64,000 nucleotides of DNA from Viola odorata (Eukaryota > Streptophyta > Magnoliopsida > Malpighiales > Violaceae), in NCBI GenBank assembly GCA_963691705.1, contig OY829541.1:44223661-44287660 (forward strand), written 5' to 3'. Position numbers and translations under genes: made by a program. Below the pieces are notes generated by a model. It was given only the letters and a program-made list of their open reading frames with translations. It made no database searches and had not been told where the DNA came from. Positions 1 to 10,145 of this stretch are shown here, one piece after another; the first letter of the stretch is position 1, and each line of letters begins with the position of its first letter.

Positions 1-101
1 CTAGTCATTTTAAAAGTTGTGATTTGTCACGTCCCCACATCTTGTCTGTTTAGTGTTGTGATAGGTCACGTCCCCACATACACCTTGTCATTTAAAAAGT
101 T

Positions 102-113
102 GTGATTGGTCAC
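102..113 (+). other. Short inverted repeat GTGA-N4-TCAC in the half-unit (exemplar)
   Basis: GTGATTGGTCAC has 4 bp perfect arms around a 4 bp spacer and overlaps the start of the core box. The B half-unit has the same arrangement with spacer TAGG, and the CTAG-type A half-unit has spacer TTTG. The arms survive in most units while the spacer varies. That would fit a dyad recognised by a dimeric protein, but the arms are short and simple descent also explains their persistence. Confidence 0.5.
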
Positions 114-123
114 GTCCCCACAT
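109..123 (+). other. Conserved 15 bp core box of the half-unit (exemplar)
   Basis: GTCACGTCCCCACAT recurs at the end of almost every half-unit, spaced alternately about 40 and 43 bp apart. It contains one CpG inside an ACGT core. It is the most conserved part of the unit, and the same variant forms (GTTCC, CCTCC, CGCCC, GTCCG, GTCCT) recur at matching places in duplicated blocks. The ACGT core resembles half-sites of bZIP or bHLH factors in general, but no factor can be named from this alone. Protein binding is inference. Confidence 0.6.
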
Positions 124-166
124 CTTGTCTGTTTAGTGTTGTGATAGGTCACGTTCCCACATACAC
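124..166 (+). repeat. Exemplar half-unit B (43 bp)
   Basis: This is a representative B half-unit. It begins CTTGTCTGTTTAGTG, continues TTGTGATAGG, carries the box in its ACGTTCCC form, and ends with the extra ACAC that A lacks. The ACAC tail accounts for most of the length difference between B and A. Common variants are CTTGCTG (1 bp shorter), TTTTGTCTG, CTTCTCTGTGTAG and TTGTTATTGG. Confidence 0.97.
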
Positions 167-206
167 CTTGTCATTTAGAAAGTTGTGATTGGTCACGTCC
201 CCACAT

Positions 207-231
207 CTTGTGATTGGTCACGTCCCCACAT
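207..231 (+). repeat. Short half-unit A' (25 bp, 15 bp internal deletion)
   Basis: CTTGTGATTGGTCACG joins the unit start directly to the core. Compared with A it lacks 15 bp between two TTGT direct repeats, which is the expected product of slippage or microhomology deletion. It sits between a full A and a B starting TTTTGTCTG, so it adds 25 bp to the phase. The same A-A'-B arrangement recurs at about 728, 1002, 8138, 8662, 9496, 20535, 21054, 25335, 31076, 33606, 39376 and elsewhere, always next to an A with TAGAAAG. It is therefore an inherited marker rather than a recurrent deletion. Confidence 0.9.
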
Positions 232-480
232 TTTGTCTGTTTAGTGTTGTGATAGGTCACGTCCCCACATACACCTTGTCATTTAAAAAGTTGTGATTGC
301 TCACGTCCCCACATCTTGTCTGTTTAGTGTTGTGATAGGTCACGTCCCCACATACACCTTGTCATTTAAAAAGTTGTGATTGCTCACGTCCCCACATCTT
401 GTCTGTTTAGTGTTGTGATAGGTCACGTCCCCACATACACCTTGTCGTTTAAAAAGTTGTGATTGCTCACGTCCCCACAT

Positions 481-522
481 CTTGCTGTTTAGTGTTGTGA
501 TAGGTCACGTCCCCACATACAC
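481..522 (+). repeat. B half-unit with 1 bp deletion (CTTGCTG), 42 bp
   Basis: The start reads CTTGCTGTTTAG rather than CTTGTCTGTTTAG. This form is common from 0 to 31 kb and again inside the 5,770, 3,527, 2,393 and 2,717 bp blocks. It nearly always follows an A with GATTGCTCAC or GATTGGTCAC and shifts the register by one base. It is useful for aligning blocks. Confidence 0.9.
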
Positions 523-2134
523 CTTGTCATTTAAAAAGTTGTGATTGCTCACGTCCCCACATCTTGCTGTTTAGTGTTGTGATAGGTCACGTCCCCACAT
601 ACACCTTGTCATTTAAAAAGTTGTGATTGGTCACGTCCCCACATCTTGTCTGTTTAGTGTTGTGATAGGTCACGTTCCCACATACACCTTGTCATTTAGA
701 AAGTTGTGATTGGTCACGTCCCCACATCTTGTGATTGGTCACGTCCCCACATTTTGTCTGTTTAGTGTTGTGATAGGTCACGTCCCCACATACACCTAGT
801 CATTTTAAAAGTTGTGATTTGTCACGTCCCCACATCTTGTCTGTTTAGTGTTGTGATAGGTCACGTCCCCACATACACCTTGTCATTTAAAAAGTTGTGA
901 TTGGTCACGTCCCCACATCTTGTCTGTTTAGTGTTGTGATAGGTCACGTTCCCACAAACACCTTGTCATTTAGAAAGTTGTGATTGGTCACGTCCCCACA
1001 TCTTGTGATTGGTCACGTCCCCACATTTTGTCTGTTTAGTGTTGTGATAGGTCACGTCCCCACATACACCTTGTCATTTAAAAAGTTGTGATTGCTCACG
1101 TCCCCACATCTTGTCTGTTTAGTGTTGTGATAGGTCACGTCCCCACATACACCTTGTCATTTAAAAAGTTGTGATTGCTCACGTCCCCACATCTTGTCTG
1201 TTTAGTGTTGTGATAGGTCACGTCCCCACATACACCTAGTCATTTTAAAAGTTGTGATTTGTCACGTCCCCACATCTTGTCTGTTTAGTGTTGTGATAGG
1301 TCACGTCCCCACATACACCTAGTCATTTAAAAAGTTGTGATTGCTCACGTCCCCACATCTTGTCTGTTTAGTGTTGTGATAGGTCACGTCCCCACATACA
1401 CCTTGTCATTTAAAAAGTTGTGATTGCTCACGTCCCCACATCTTGCTGTTTAGTGTTGTGATAGGTCACGTCCCCACATACACCTAGTCATTTTAAAAGT
1501 TGTGATTTGTCACGTCCCCACATCTTGTCTGTTTAGTGTTGTGATAGGTCACGTCCCCACATACACCTTGTCATTTAAAAAGTTGTGATTGCTCACGTCC
1601 CCACATCTTGTCTGTTTAGTGTTGTGATAGGTCACGTCCCCACATGCACCTAGTCATTTTAAAAGTTGTGATTTGTCACGTCCCCACATCTTGTCTGTTT
1701 AATGTTGTGATAGGTCACGTCCCCACATACACCTTGTCATTTAAAAAGTTGTGATTGCTCACGTCCCCACATCTTGCTGTTTAGTGTTGTGATAGGTCAC
1801 GTCCCCACATACACCTAGTCATTTAAAAAGTTGTGATTTGTCACGTCCCCACATCTTGTCTGTTTAGTGTTGTGATAGGTCGCGTCCCCACATACACCTT
1901 GTCATTTAAAAAGTTGTGATTGGTCACGTCCCCACATCTTGTCTGTTTAGTGTTGTGATAGGTCACGTCCCCACATACACCTTGTCATTTAGAAAGTTGT
2001 GATTGGTCACGTCCCCACATCTTGTCTGTTTAGTGTTGTGATAGGTCACGTCCCCACATACACCTTGTCATTTAAAAAGTTGTGATTGGTCACGTCCCCA
2101 CATCTTGTCTGTTTAGTGTTGTGATAGGTCACGC

Positions 2135-2876
2135 CCCCACATACACCTTGTCATTTAAAAAGTTGTGATTGGTCACGTCCCCACATCTTGTCTGTTTAGT
2201 GTTGTGATAGGTTACGCCCCCACATACACCTTGTCATTATAAAAGGTGTGATTGGTCACGTCCCCACATCTTCTCTGTGTAGTGTTGTGATAGGTCACGT
2301 CCCCACAAACACCTTGTCATTTAAATAGTTGTGATTGGTCACGTCCCCACATTTTGTCTGTTTAGTGTTGTGATAGGTCACGTCCCCACATACACCTTGT
2401 CATTTACAAAGTTGTGATTGGTCACCTCCCCACATCTTGTCTGTTTAGTGTTGTGATAGGTCACGTCCCCACATACACCTTGTCATTTAAAAAGTTGTGA
2501 TTGGTCACGTCCCCACATCTTGTCTGTTTAGTGTTGTGATAGGTTACGCCCCCACATACACCTTGTCATTATAAAAGGTGTGATTGGTCACGTCCCCACA
2601 TCTTCTCTGTGTAGTGTTGTGATAGGTCACGTCCCCACAAACACCTTGTCATTTAAATAGTTGTGATTGGTCACGTCCCCACATTTTGTCTGTTTAGTGT
2701 TGTGATAGGTCACGTCCCCACATACACCTTGTCATTTACAAAGTTGTGATTGGTCACCTCCCCACATCTTGTCTGTTTAGTGTTGTGATAGGTCACGTCC
2801 CCACATACACCTTGTCATTTAAAAAGTTGTGATTGGTCACGTCCCCACATCTTGTCTGTTTAGTGTTGTGATAGGT
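2135..2876 (+). repeat. 332 bp (4-dimer) higher-order repeat, about 2.2 copies
   Basis: Bases 2,135-2,544 match 2,467-2,876 at offset 332, exactly four dimers. The signature in order is GGTTACGCCCCC, the TATAAAAGG A unit, CTTCTCTGTGTAG, CACAAACACC, TTAAATAG, TTTTGTCTG, and TACAAAG with ACCTCCCC. Every dimer in the set differs from its neighbours, so this is a true higher-order unit rather than plain monomer repetition. The whole doublet recurs at 4,133-4,874. Confidence 0.88.
2230..2269 (+). repeat. A half-unit variant carrying TATAAAAGG (exemplar)
   Basis: The AT-rich tract reads CATTATAAAAGGTGTG instead of CATTTAAAAAGTTGTG. That creates TATAAAAGG, a match to an RNA polymerase II TATA consensus, followed by AGGTGTGA, which matches a T-box half-site. 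The TATAAAAG string occurs at about 2238, 2570, 4236, 4568, 5985, 6879, 12861, 32063, 37833, 45946 and 62812; the last two lack the GGTG change. Promoter function is not shown; with no gene nearby, chance within a repeat family is the default. Confidence 0.8.
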
Positions 2877-3348
2877 CACGTTCCCACATACACCTTGTCA
2901 TTTAAAAAGTTGTGATTGGCCACGTCCCCACATCTTGTCTGTTTAGTGTTGTGATAGGTCACGTCCCCACATACACCTTGTCATTTAAAAAGTTGTGATT
3001 GCTCACGTCCCCACATCTTGTCTGTTTACTGTTGTGATAGGTTACGTCCCCACATACACCTAGTCATTTTAAAAGTTATGATTTGTCACGTCCCCACATC
3101 TTGTCTGTTTAGTGTTGTGATAGGTCACGTCCCCACATACACCTTGTCATTTAGAAAGTTGTGATTGGTCACGTCCTCACATTTTGTCTGTTTAGTGTTG
3201 TGATAGGTCACGTCCCCACATACACCTTGTCATTTACAAAGTTGTGATTGGTCACCTCCCCACATCTTGTCTGTTTAGTGTTGTGATAGGTCACGTTCCC
3301 ACATACACCTTGTCATTTAAAAAGTTGTGATTGGCCACGTCCCCACAT

Positions 3349-3372
3349 CTTGTGTCACGTCCCCACATACAC
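3349..3372 (+). repeat. Short B half-unit (24 bp, 19 bp deletion)
   Basis: CTTGTGTCACGTCCCCACAT plus ACAC is a B half-unit lacking 19 bp of its centre. It follows an A with the GATTGGCCACG core and precedes an A with TAGAAAG and GTCCTCAC, then a B with TTGTTATTGG. This four-element signature recurs through the window (about 5347, 6266, 7658, 8767, 11145, 16732, 32509, 38279, 41476, 45003, 57096, 59813, 61869). From about 35.7 kb rightward most copies read GTCACATCCCC instead of GTCACGTCCCC, so a later CpG-type change marks a sub-lineage. Confidence 0.9.
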
Positions 3373-3921
3373 CTTGTCATTTAGAAAGTTGTGATTGGTC
3401 ACGTCCTCACATTTTGTCTGTTTAGTGTTGTTATTGGTCACGTCCCCACATACACCTTGTCATTTAAAAAGTTGTGATTGGTCACGTCCCCACATCTTGT
3501 CTGTTTAGTGTTGTGATAGGTCACGTTCCCACATACACCTTGTCATTTAAAAAGTTGTGATTGGTCACGTCCCCACATCTTGTCTGTTTAGTGTTGTGAT
3601 AGGTCACGTTCCCACATACACCTTGTCATTTAAAAAGTTGTGATTGGTCACGTCCCCACATCTTGTCTGTTTAGTGTTGTGATAGGTCACGTCCCCACAT
3701 ACACCTTGTCATTTAAAAAGTTGTGATTGGTCACGTCCCCACATCTTGTCTGTTTAGTGTTGTGATAGGTCACGTTCCCACATACACCTTGTCATTTAGA
3801 AAGTTGTGATTGGTCACGTCCGCACATCTTGTGATTGGTCACGTCCCCACATTTTGTCTGTTTAGTGTTGTGATAGGTCACGTCCCCACATACACCTTGT
3901 CATTTAAAAAGTTGTGATTGC

Positions 3922-5957
3922 TCACGTCCCCACATCTTGTCTGTTTAGTGTGGTGATAGGTCACGTCCCCACATACACCTTGTCATTTAGAAAGTTGTGA
4001 TTGGTCACGTCCCCACATCTTGTCTGTTTAGTGTTGTGATAGGTCACGTCCCCACATACACCTTGTCATTTAAAAAGTTGTGATTGGTCACGTCCCCACA
4101 TCTTGTCTGTTTAGTGTTGTGATAGGTCACGCCCCCACATACACCTTGTCATTTAAAAAGTTGTGATTGGTCACGTCCCCACATCTTGTCTGTTTAGTGT
4201 TGTGATAGGTTACGCCCCCACATACACCTTGTCATTATAAAAGGTGTGATTGGTCACGTCCCCACATCTTCTCTGTGTAGTGTTGTGATAGGTCACGTCC
4301 CCACAAACACCTTGTCATTTAAATAGTTGTGATTGGTCACGTCCCCACATTTTGTATGTTTAGTGTTGTGATAGGTCACGTCCCCACATACACCTTGTCA
4401 TTTACAAAGTTGTGATTGGTCACCTCCCCACATCTTGTCTGTTTAGTGTTGTGATAGGTCACGTCCCCACATACACCTTGTCATTTAAAAAGTTGTGATT
4501 GGTCACGTCCCCACATCTTGTCTGTTTAGTGTTGTGATAGGTTACGCCCCCACATACACCTTGTCATTATAAAAGGTGTGATTGGTCACGTCCCCACATC
4601 TTCTCTGTGTAGTGTTGTGATAGGTCACGTCCCCACAAACACCTTGTCATTTAAATAGTTGTGATTGGTCACGTCCCCACATTTTGTCTGTTTAGTGTTG
4701 TGATAGGTCACGTCCCCACATACACCTTGTCATTTACAAAGTTGTGATTGGTCACCTCCCCACATCTTGTCTGTTTAGTGTTGTGATAGGTCACGTCCCC
4801 ACATACACCTTGTCATTTAAAAAGTTGTGATTGGTCACGTCCCCACATCTTGTCTGTTTAGTGTTGTGATAGGTCACGTTCCCACATACACCTTGTCATT
4901 TAAAAAGTTGTGATTGGCCACGTCCCCACATCTTGTCTGTTTAGTGTTGTCATAGGTCACGTCCCCACATACACCTTGTCATTTAAAAAGTTGTGATTGC
5001 TCACGTCCCCACATCTTGTCTGTTTAGTGTTGTGATAGGTTACGTCCCCACATACACCTAGTCATTTTAAAAGTTATGATTTGTCACGTCCCCACATCTT
5101 GTCTGTTTAGTGTTGTGATAGGTCACGTCCCCACATACACCTTGTCATTTAGAAAGTTGTGATTGGTCACGTCCTCACATTTTGTCTGTTTAGTGTTGTG
5201 ATAGGTCACGTCCCCACATACACCTTGTCATTTACAAAGTTGTGATTGGTCACCTCCCCACATCTTGTCTGTTTAGTGTTGTGATAGGTCACGTTCCCAC
5301 ATACACCTTGTCATTTAAAAAGTTGTGATTGGCCACGTCCCCACATATTGTGTCACGTCCCCACATACACCTTGTCATTTAGAAAGTTGTGATTGGTCAC
5401 GTCCTCACATTTTGTCTGTTTAGTGTTGTTATTGGTCACGTCCCCACATACACCTTGTCATTTAAAAAGTTGTGATTGGTCACGTCCCCACATCTTGTCT
5501 GTTTAGTGTTGTGATAGGTCACGTTCCCACATACACCTTGTCATTTAAAAAGTTGTGATTGGTCACGTCCCCACATCTTGTCTGTTTAGTGTTGTGATAG
5601 GTCACGTTCCCACATACACCTTGTCATTTAAAAAGTTGTGATTGGTCACGTCCCCACATCTTGTCTGTTTAGTGTTGTGATAGGTCACGTCCCCACATAC
5701 ACCTTGTCATTTAAAAAGTTGTGATTGGTCACGTCCCCACATCTTGTCTGTTTAGTGTTGTGATAGGTCACGTTCCCACATACACCTTGTCATTTAGAAA
5801 GTTGTGATTGGTCACGTCCGCACATCTTGTGATTGGTCACGTCCCCACATTTTGTCTGTTTAGTGTTGTGATAGGTCACGTCCCCACATACACCTTGTCA
5901 TTTAAAAAGTTGTGATTGCTCACGTCCCCACATCTTGTCTGTTTAGTGTTGTGATAG
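3922..5957 (+). repeat. 1,998 bp block, copy 2
   Basis: This is the second copy of the preceding block. Its private changes are TTTGTATGTT near 4,351, TTGTCATAGG near 4,948, and CACATATTGTG at 5,342 where copy 1 has CACATCTTGTG. These private changes reappear 2,311 bp downstream, so this copy, not copy 1, was the source of the next duplication. Confidence 0.88.
4133..4874 (+). repeat. Second copy of the 332 bp doublet
   Basis: This is the 332 bp four-dimer unit in tandem again (GTTACGCC at 4,209 and 4,541), carried here by the 1,998 bp duplication. TTTGTATGTT at 4,351 distinguishes its first unit from its second. Only the right part of the doublet was passed on to 6.6-7.2 kb. Confidence 0.85.
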
Positions 5958-8268
5958 GTTACGCCCCCACATACACCTTGTCATTATAAAAGGTGTGATT
6001 GGTCACGTCCCCACATCTTCTCTGTGTAGTGTTGTGATAGGTCACGTCCCCACAAACACCTTGTCATTTAAATAGTTGTGATTGGTCACGTCCCCACATT
6101 TTGTCTGTTTAGTGTTGTGATAGGTCACGTCCCCACATACACCTTGTCATTTACAAAGTTGTGATTGGTCACCTCCCCACATCTTGTCTGTTTAGTGTTG
6201 TGATAGGTCACGTTCCCACATACACCTTGTCATTTAAAAAGTTGTGATTGGCCACGTCCCCACATATTGTGTCACGTCCCCACATACACCTTGTCATTTA
6301 GAAAGTTGTGATTGGTCACGTCCTCACATTTTGTCTGTTTAGTGTTGTTATTGGTCACGTCCCCACATACACCTTGTCATTTAAAAAGTTGTGATTGGTC
6401 ACGTCCCCACATCTTGTCTGTTTAGTGTTGTGATAGGTCACGTTCCCACATACACCTTGTCATTTAAAAAGTTGTGATTGGTCACGTCCCCACATCTTGT
6501 CTGTTTAGTGTTGTGATAGGTCACGTTCCCACATACACCTTGTCATTTAAAAAGTTGTGATTGGTCACGTCCCCACATCTTGTCTGTTTAGTGTTGTGAT
6601 AGGTCACGTCCCCACAAACACCTTGTCATTTAAATAGTTGTGATTGGTCACGTCCCCACATTTTGTATGTTTAGTGTTGTGATAGGTCACGTCCCCACAT
6701 ACACCTTGTCATTTACAAAGTTGTGATTGGTCACCTCCCCACATCTTGTCTGTTTAGTGTTGTGATAGGTCACGTCCCCACATACACCTTGTCATTTAAA
6801 AAGTTGTGATTGGTCACGTCCCCACATCTTGTCTGTTTAGTGTTGTGATAGGTTACGCCCCCACATACACCTTGTCATTATAAAAGGTGTGATTGGTCAC
6901 GTCCCCACATCTTCTCTGTGTAGTGTTGTGATAGGTCACGTCCCCACAAACACCTTGTCATTTAAATAGTTGTGATTGGTCACGTCCCCACATTTTGTCT
7001 GTTTAGTGTTGTGATAGGTCACGTCCCCACATACACCTTGTCATTTACAAAGTTGTGATTGGTCACCTCCCCACATCTTGTCTGTTTAGTGTTGTGATAG
7101 GTCACGTCCCCACATACACCTTGTCATTTAAAAAGTTGTGATTGGTCACGTCCCCACATCTTGTCTGTTTAGTGTTGTGATAGGTCACGTTCCCACATAC
7201 ACCTTGTCATTTAAAAAGTTGTGATTGGCCACGTCCCCACATCTTGTCTGTTTAGTGTTGTCATAGGTCACGTCCCCACATACACCTTGTCATTTAAAAA
7301 GTTGTGATTGCTCACGTCCCCACATCTTGTCTGTTTAGTGTTGTGATAGGTTACGTCCCCACATACACCTAGTCATTTTAAAAGTTATGATTTGTCACGT
7401 CCCCACATCTTGTCTGTTTAGTGTTGTGATAGGTCACGTCCCCACATACACCTTGTCATTTAGAAAGTTGTGATTGGTCACGTCCTCACATTTTGTCTGT
7501 TTAGTGTTGTGATAGGTCACGTCCCCACATACACCTTGTCATTTACAAAGTTGTGATTGGTCACCTCCCCACATCTTGTCTGTTTAGTGTTGTGATAGGT
7601 CACGTTCCCACATACACCTTGTCATTTAAAAAGTTGTGATTGGCCACGTCCCCACATATTGTGTCACGTCCCCACATACACCTTGTCATTTAGAAAGTTG
7701 TGATTGGTCACGTCCTCACATTTTGTCTGTTTAGTGTTGTTATTGGTCACGTCCCCACATACACCTTGTCATTTAAAAAGTTGTGATTGGTCACGTCCCC
7801 ACATCTTGTCTGTTTAGTGTTGTGATAGGTCACGTTCCCACATACACCTTGTCATTTAAAAAGTTGTGATTGGTCACGTCCCCACATCTTGTCTGTTTAG
7901 TGTTGTGATAGGTCACGTTCCCACATACACCTTGTCATTTAAAAAGTTGTGATTGGTCACGTCCCCACATCTTGTCTGTTTAGTGTTGTGATAGGTCACG
8001 TCCCCACATACACCTTGTCATTTAAAAAGTTGTGATTGGTCACGTCCCCACATCTTGTCTGTTTAGTGTTGTGATAGGTCACGTTCCCACATACACCTTG
8101 TCATTTAGAAAGTTGTGATTGGTCACGTCCGCACATCTTGTGATTGGTCACGTCCCCACATTTTGTCTGTTTAGTGTTGTGATAGGTCACGTCCCCACAT
8201 ACACCTTGTCATTTAAAAAGTTGTGATTGCTCACGTCCCCACATCTTGTCTGTTTAGTGTTGTGATAG
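4281..8268 (+). repeat. 2,311 bp offset duplication (4,281-5,957 to 6,592-8,268)
   Basis: The private markers TTTGTATGTT (4,351 and 6,662), CATAGGTCAC (4,951 and 7,262) and CACATATT (5,342 and 7,653) all lie exactly 2,311 bp apart. The period is 28 dimers (2,324) minus 19, plus 25, minus 19. The matching stretch is about 1.68 kb long. Between the copies lies a further partial duplication described in the next entry. Confidence 0.88.
5176..6615 (+). repeat. 919 bp offset duplication (5,176-5,696 to 6,095-6,615)
   Basis: A 0.52 kb stretch with TACAAAG/ACCTCCCC, GGCCACG, the CACATATTGTG short B and TTGTTATTGG is repeated at offset 919 (11 dimers plus 25 minus 19). It lies between the two arms of the 2,311 bp duplication and explains why the short B signature appears at 5,347, 6,266 and 7,658 in quick succession. 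Confidence 0.82.
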
Positions 8269-10145
8269 GTCACGTCCCCACATACACCTTGTCATTTAAA
8301 AAGTTGTGATTGCTCACGTCCCCACATCTTGTCTGTTTAGTGTTGTGATAGGTCACGTCCCCACATATACCTTGTCATTTAAAAAGTTGTGATTGCTCAC
8401 GTCCCCACATCTTGTCTGTTTAGTGTTGTGATAGGTCACGTCCCCACATACACCTAGTCATTTTAAAAGTTGTGATTTGTCACGTCCCCACATCTTGTCT
8501 GTTTAGTGTTGTGATAGGTCACGTCCCCACATACACCTTGTCATTTAAAAAGTTGTGATTGGTCACGTCCCCACATCTTGTCTGTTTAGTGTTGTGATAG
8601 GTCACGTTCCCACATACACCTTGTCATTTAGAAAGTTGTGATTGGTCACGTACCTACATCTTGTGATTGGTCACGTCCTCATATTTTGTCTGTTTAGTGT
8701 TGTGATAGGTCACGTTCCCACATACACCTTGTCATTTAAAAAGTTGTGATTGGCCACGTCCCCACATCTTGTGTCACGTCCCCACATACACCTTGTCATT
8801 TAGAAAGTTGTGATTGGTCACGTCCTCACATTTTGTCTGTTTAGTGTTGTTATTGGTCACGTCCCCACATACACCTTGTCATTTTAAAAGTTGTGATTTG
8901 TCACGTCCCCACATCTTGTCTGTTTAGTGTTGTGATAGCTCACGTCCCCACATACACCTTGTCATTTAGAAAGTTCTGATTGGTCACGTCCCCACATTTT
9001 GTCTGTTTAGTGTTGTGATAGGTCACGTCCCCACATACACCTTGTCATTTAGAAAGTTGTGATTGGTCACGTCCCCACATTTGGTCTGTTTAGTGTTGTG
9101 ATAGGTTACGTCCCCACATACACCTTGTCATTTAAAAAGTTGTGATTGGTCACGTCCCCACATCTTGTCTGTTTAGTGTTGTGATAGGTCACGTCCCCAC
9201 ATACACCTTGTCATTTAAAAAGTTGTGATTGGTCACGTCCCCACATCTTGTCTGTTTAGTGTTGTGATAGGTCACGTTCCCACATACACCTTGTCATTTA
9301 AAAAGTTGTGATTGGTCACGTCCCTACATCTTGTCTGTTTAGTGTTGTGATAGGTCACGTCCCCACATACACCTTGTCATTTAAAAAGTTGTGATTGGTC
9401 ACGTCCCCACATCTTGTCTGTTTAGTGTTGTGATAGGTCACGTTCCCACATACACCTTGTCATTTAGAAAGTTGTGATTGGTCACGTCCGCACATCTTGT
9501 GATTGGTCACGTCCCCACATTTTGTCTGTTTAGTGTTGTGATAGGTCACGTCCCCACATACACCTTGTCATTTAAAAAGTTGTGATTGCTCACGTCCCCA
9601 CATCTTGTCTGTTTAGTGTTGTGATAGGTCACGTCCCCACATACACCTTGTCATTTAAAAAGTTGTGATTGCTCACGTCCCCACATCTTGTCTGTTTAGT
9701 GTTGTGATAGGTCACGTCCCCACATACACCTTGTCATTTAAAAAGTTGTGATTGCTCACGTCCCCACATCTTGCTGTTTAGTGTTGTGATAGGTCACGTC
9801 CCCACATACACCTAGTCATTTTAAAAGTTGTGATTTGTCACGTCCCCACATCTTGTCTGTTTAGTGTTGTGATAGGTCACGTCCCCACATACACCTTGTC
9901 ATTTAAAAAGTTGTGATTGCTCACGTCCCCACATCTTGTCTGTTTAGTGTTGTGATAGGTCACGTCCCCACATACACCTAGTCATTTTAAAAGTTGTGAT
10001 TTGTCACGTCCCCACATCTTGTCTGTTTAATGTTGTGATAGGTCACGTCCCCACATACACCTTGTCATTTAAAAAGTTGTGATTGCTCACGTCCCCACAT
10101 CTTGCTGTTTAGTGTTGTGATAGGTCACGTCCCCACATACACCTA
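7768..10145 (+). repeat. 2,378 bp block, copy 1
   Basis: This block matches 10,146-12,523 at offset 2,378. Rare markers shared at exactly this distance are CCACATATAC (8,361 and 10,739), TACCTACATC (8,651 and 11,029), AAGTTCTGAT (8,971 and 11,349) and GTCTGTTTAA (10,021 and 12,399). The period is 28 dimers plus three A' half-units, minus one short B deletion and two 1 bp deletions. I found no mismatch at the positions I checked, so the duplication looks recent. Confidence 0.9.

Larger units (their letters stand above)
84..123 (+). repeat. Exemplar half-unit A (40 bp)
   Basis: This is a representative A half-unit. It begins CTTGTCATTTAAAAAG, then GTTGTGATTGG, and ends with the conserved box at 109-123. 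Common variants elsewhere are CTAGTCATTTTAAAAG with GATTTGTCAC, a TAGAAAG or TACAAAG centre, GATTGCTCAC, and GATTGGCCAC. The A-specific part is the AT-rich CATTTAAAAA tract, which is the most variable part of the unit, while the last 15 bases change least. Confidence 0.97.
1..1230 (+). repeat. 795 bp tandem block, about 1.5 copies
   Basis: Bases 1-435 match 796-1,230 at offset 795, including the CTAGTCATTTT start, the ACGTTCCC B unit, the TAGAAAG A unit and the 25 bp A' half-unit. One visible difference is CACAAACACC near 955 against CACATACACC in the first copy. The offset equals 9 dimers (747) plus two A' half-units (+50) minus two CTTGCTG deletions, exactly 795. Homology stops where the first copy has CTTGTCGTTT and the second has CCTAGTC. 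Confidence 0.85.
1924..3921 (+). repeat. 1,998 bp block, copy 1
   Basis: This block matches 3,922-5,919 at offset 1,998, with homology running on to 5,957. It contains the 332 bp doublet, the GGTTACGTCCCC/CTAGTC/TTATGATTTG trio, one 24 bp short B and one A'. The period is 24 dimers (1,992) plus 25 minus 19, exactly 1,998. Copy-specific changes include GTTTACTG near 3,026, which the second copy lacks. Confidence 0.88.

Noticed and set aside
102..115. Bacterial CRP-like site TGTGA..TCAC
   Set aside because: The spacer is 4 bp, not the 6 bp of the CRP consensus, and the context is a eukaryotic-style satellite, not a promoter.
109..123. Defined transcription factor site (CLEAR or bHLH GTCACGTG, CRE TGACGTCA, SREBP ATCACCCCAC)
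   Set aside because: The box matches only parts of each consensus; GTCACGTCC lacks the second half of each palindrome, so no factor can be assigned.
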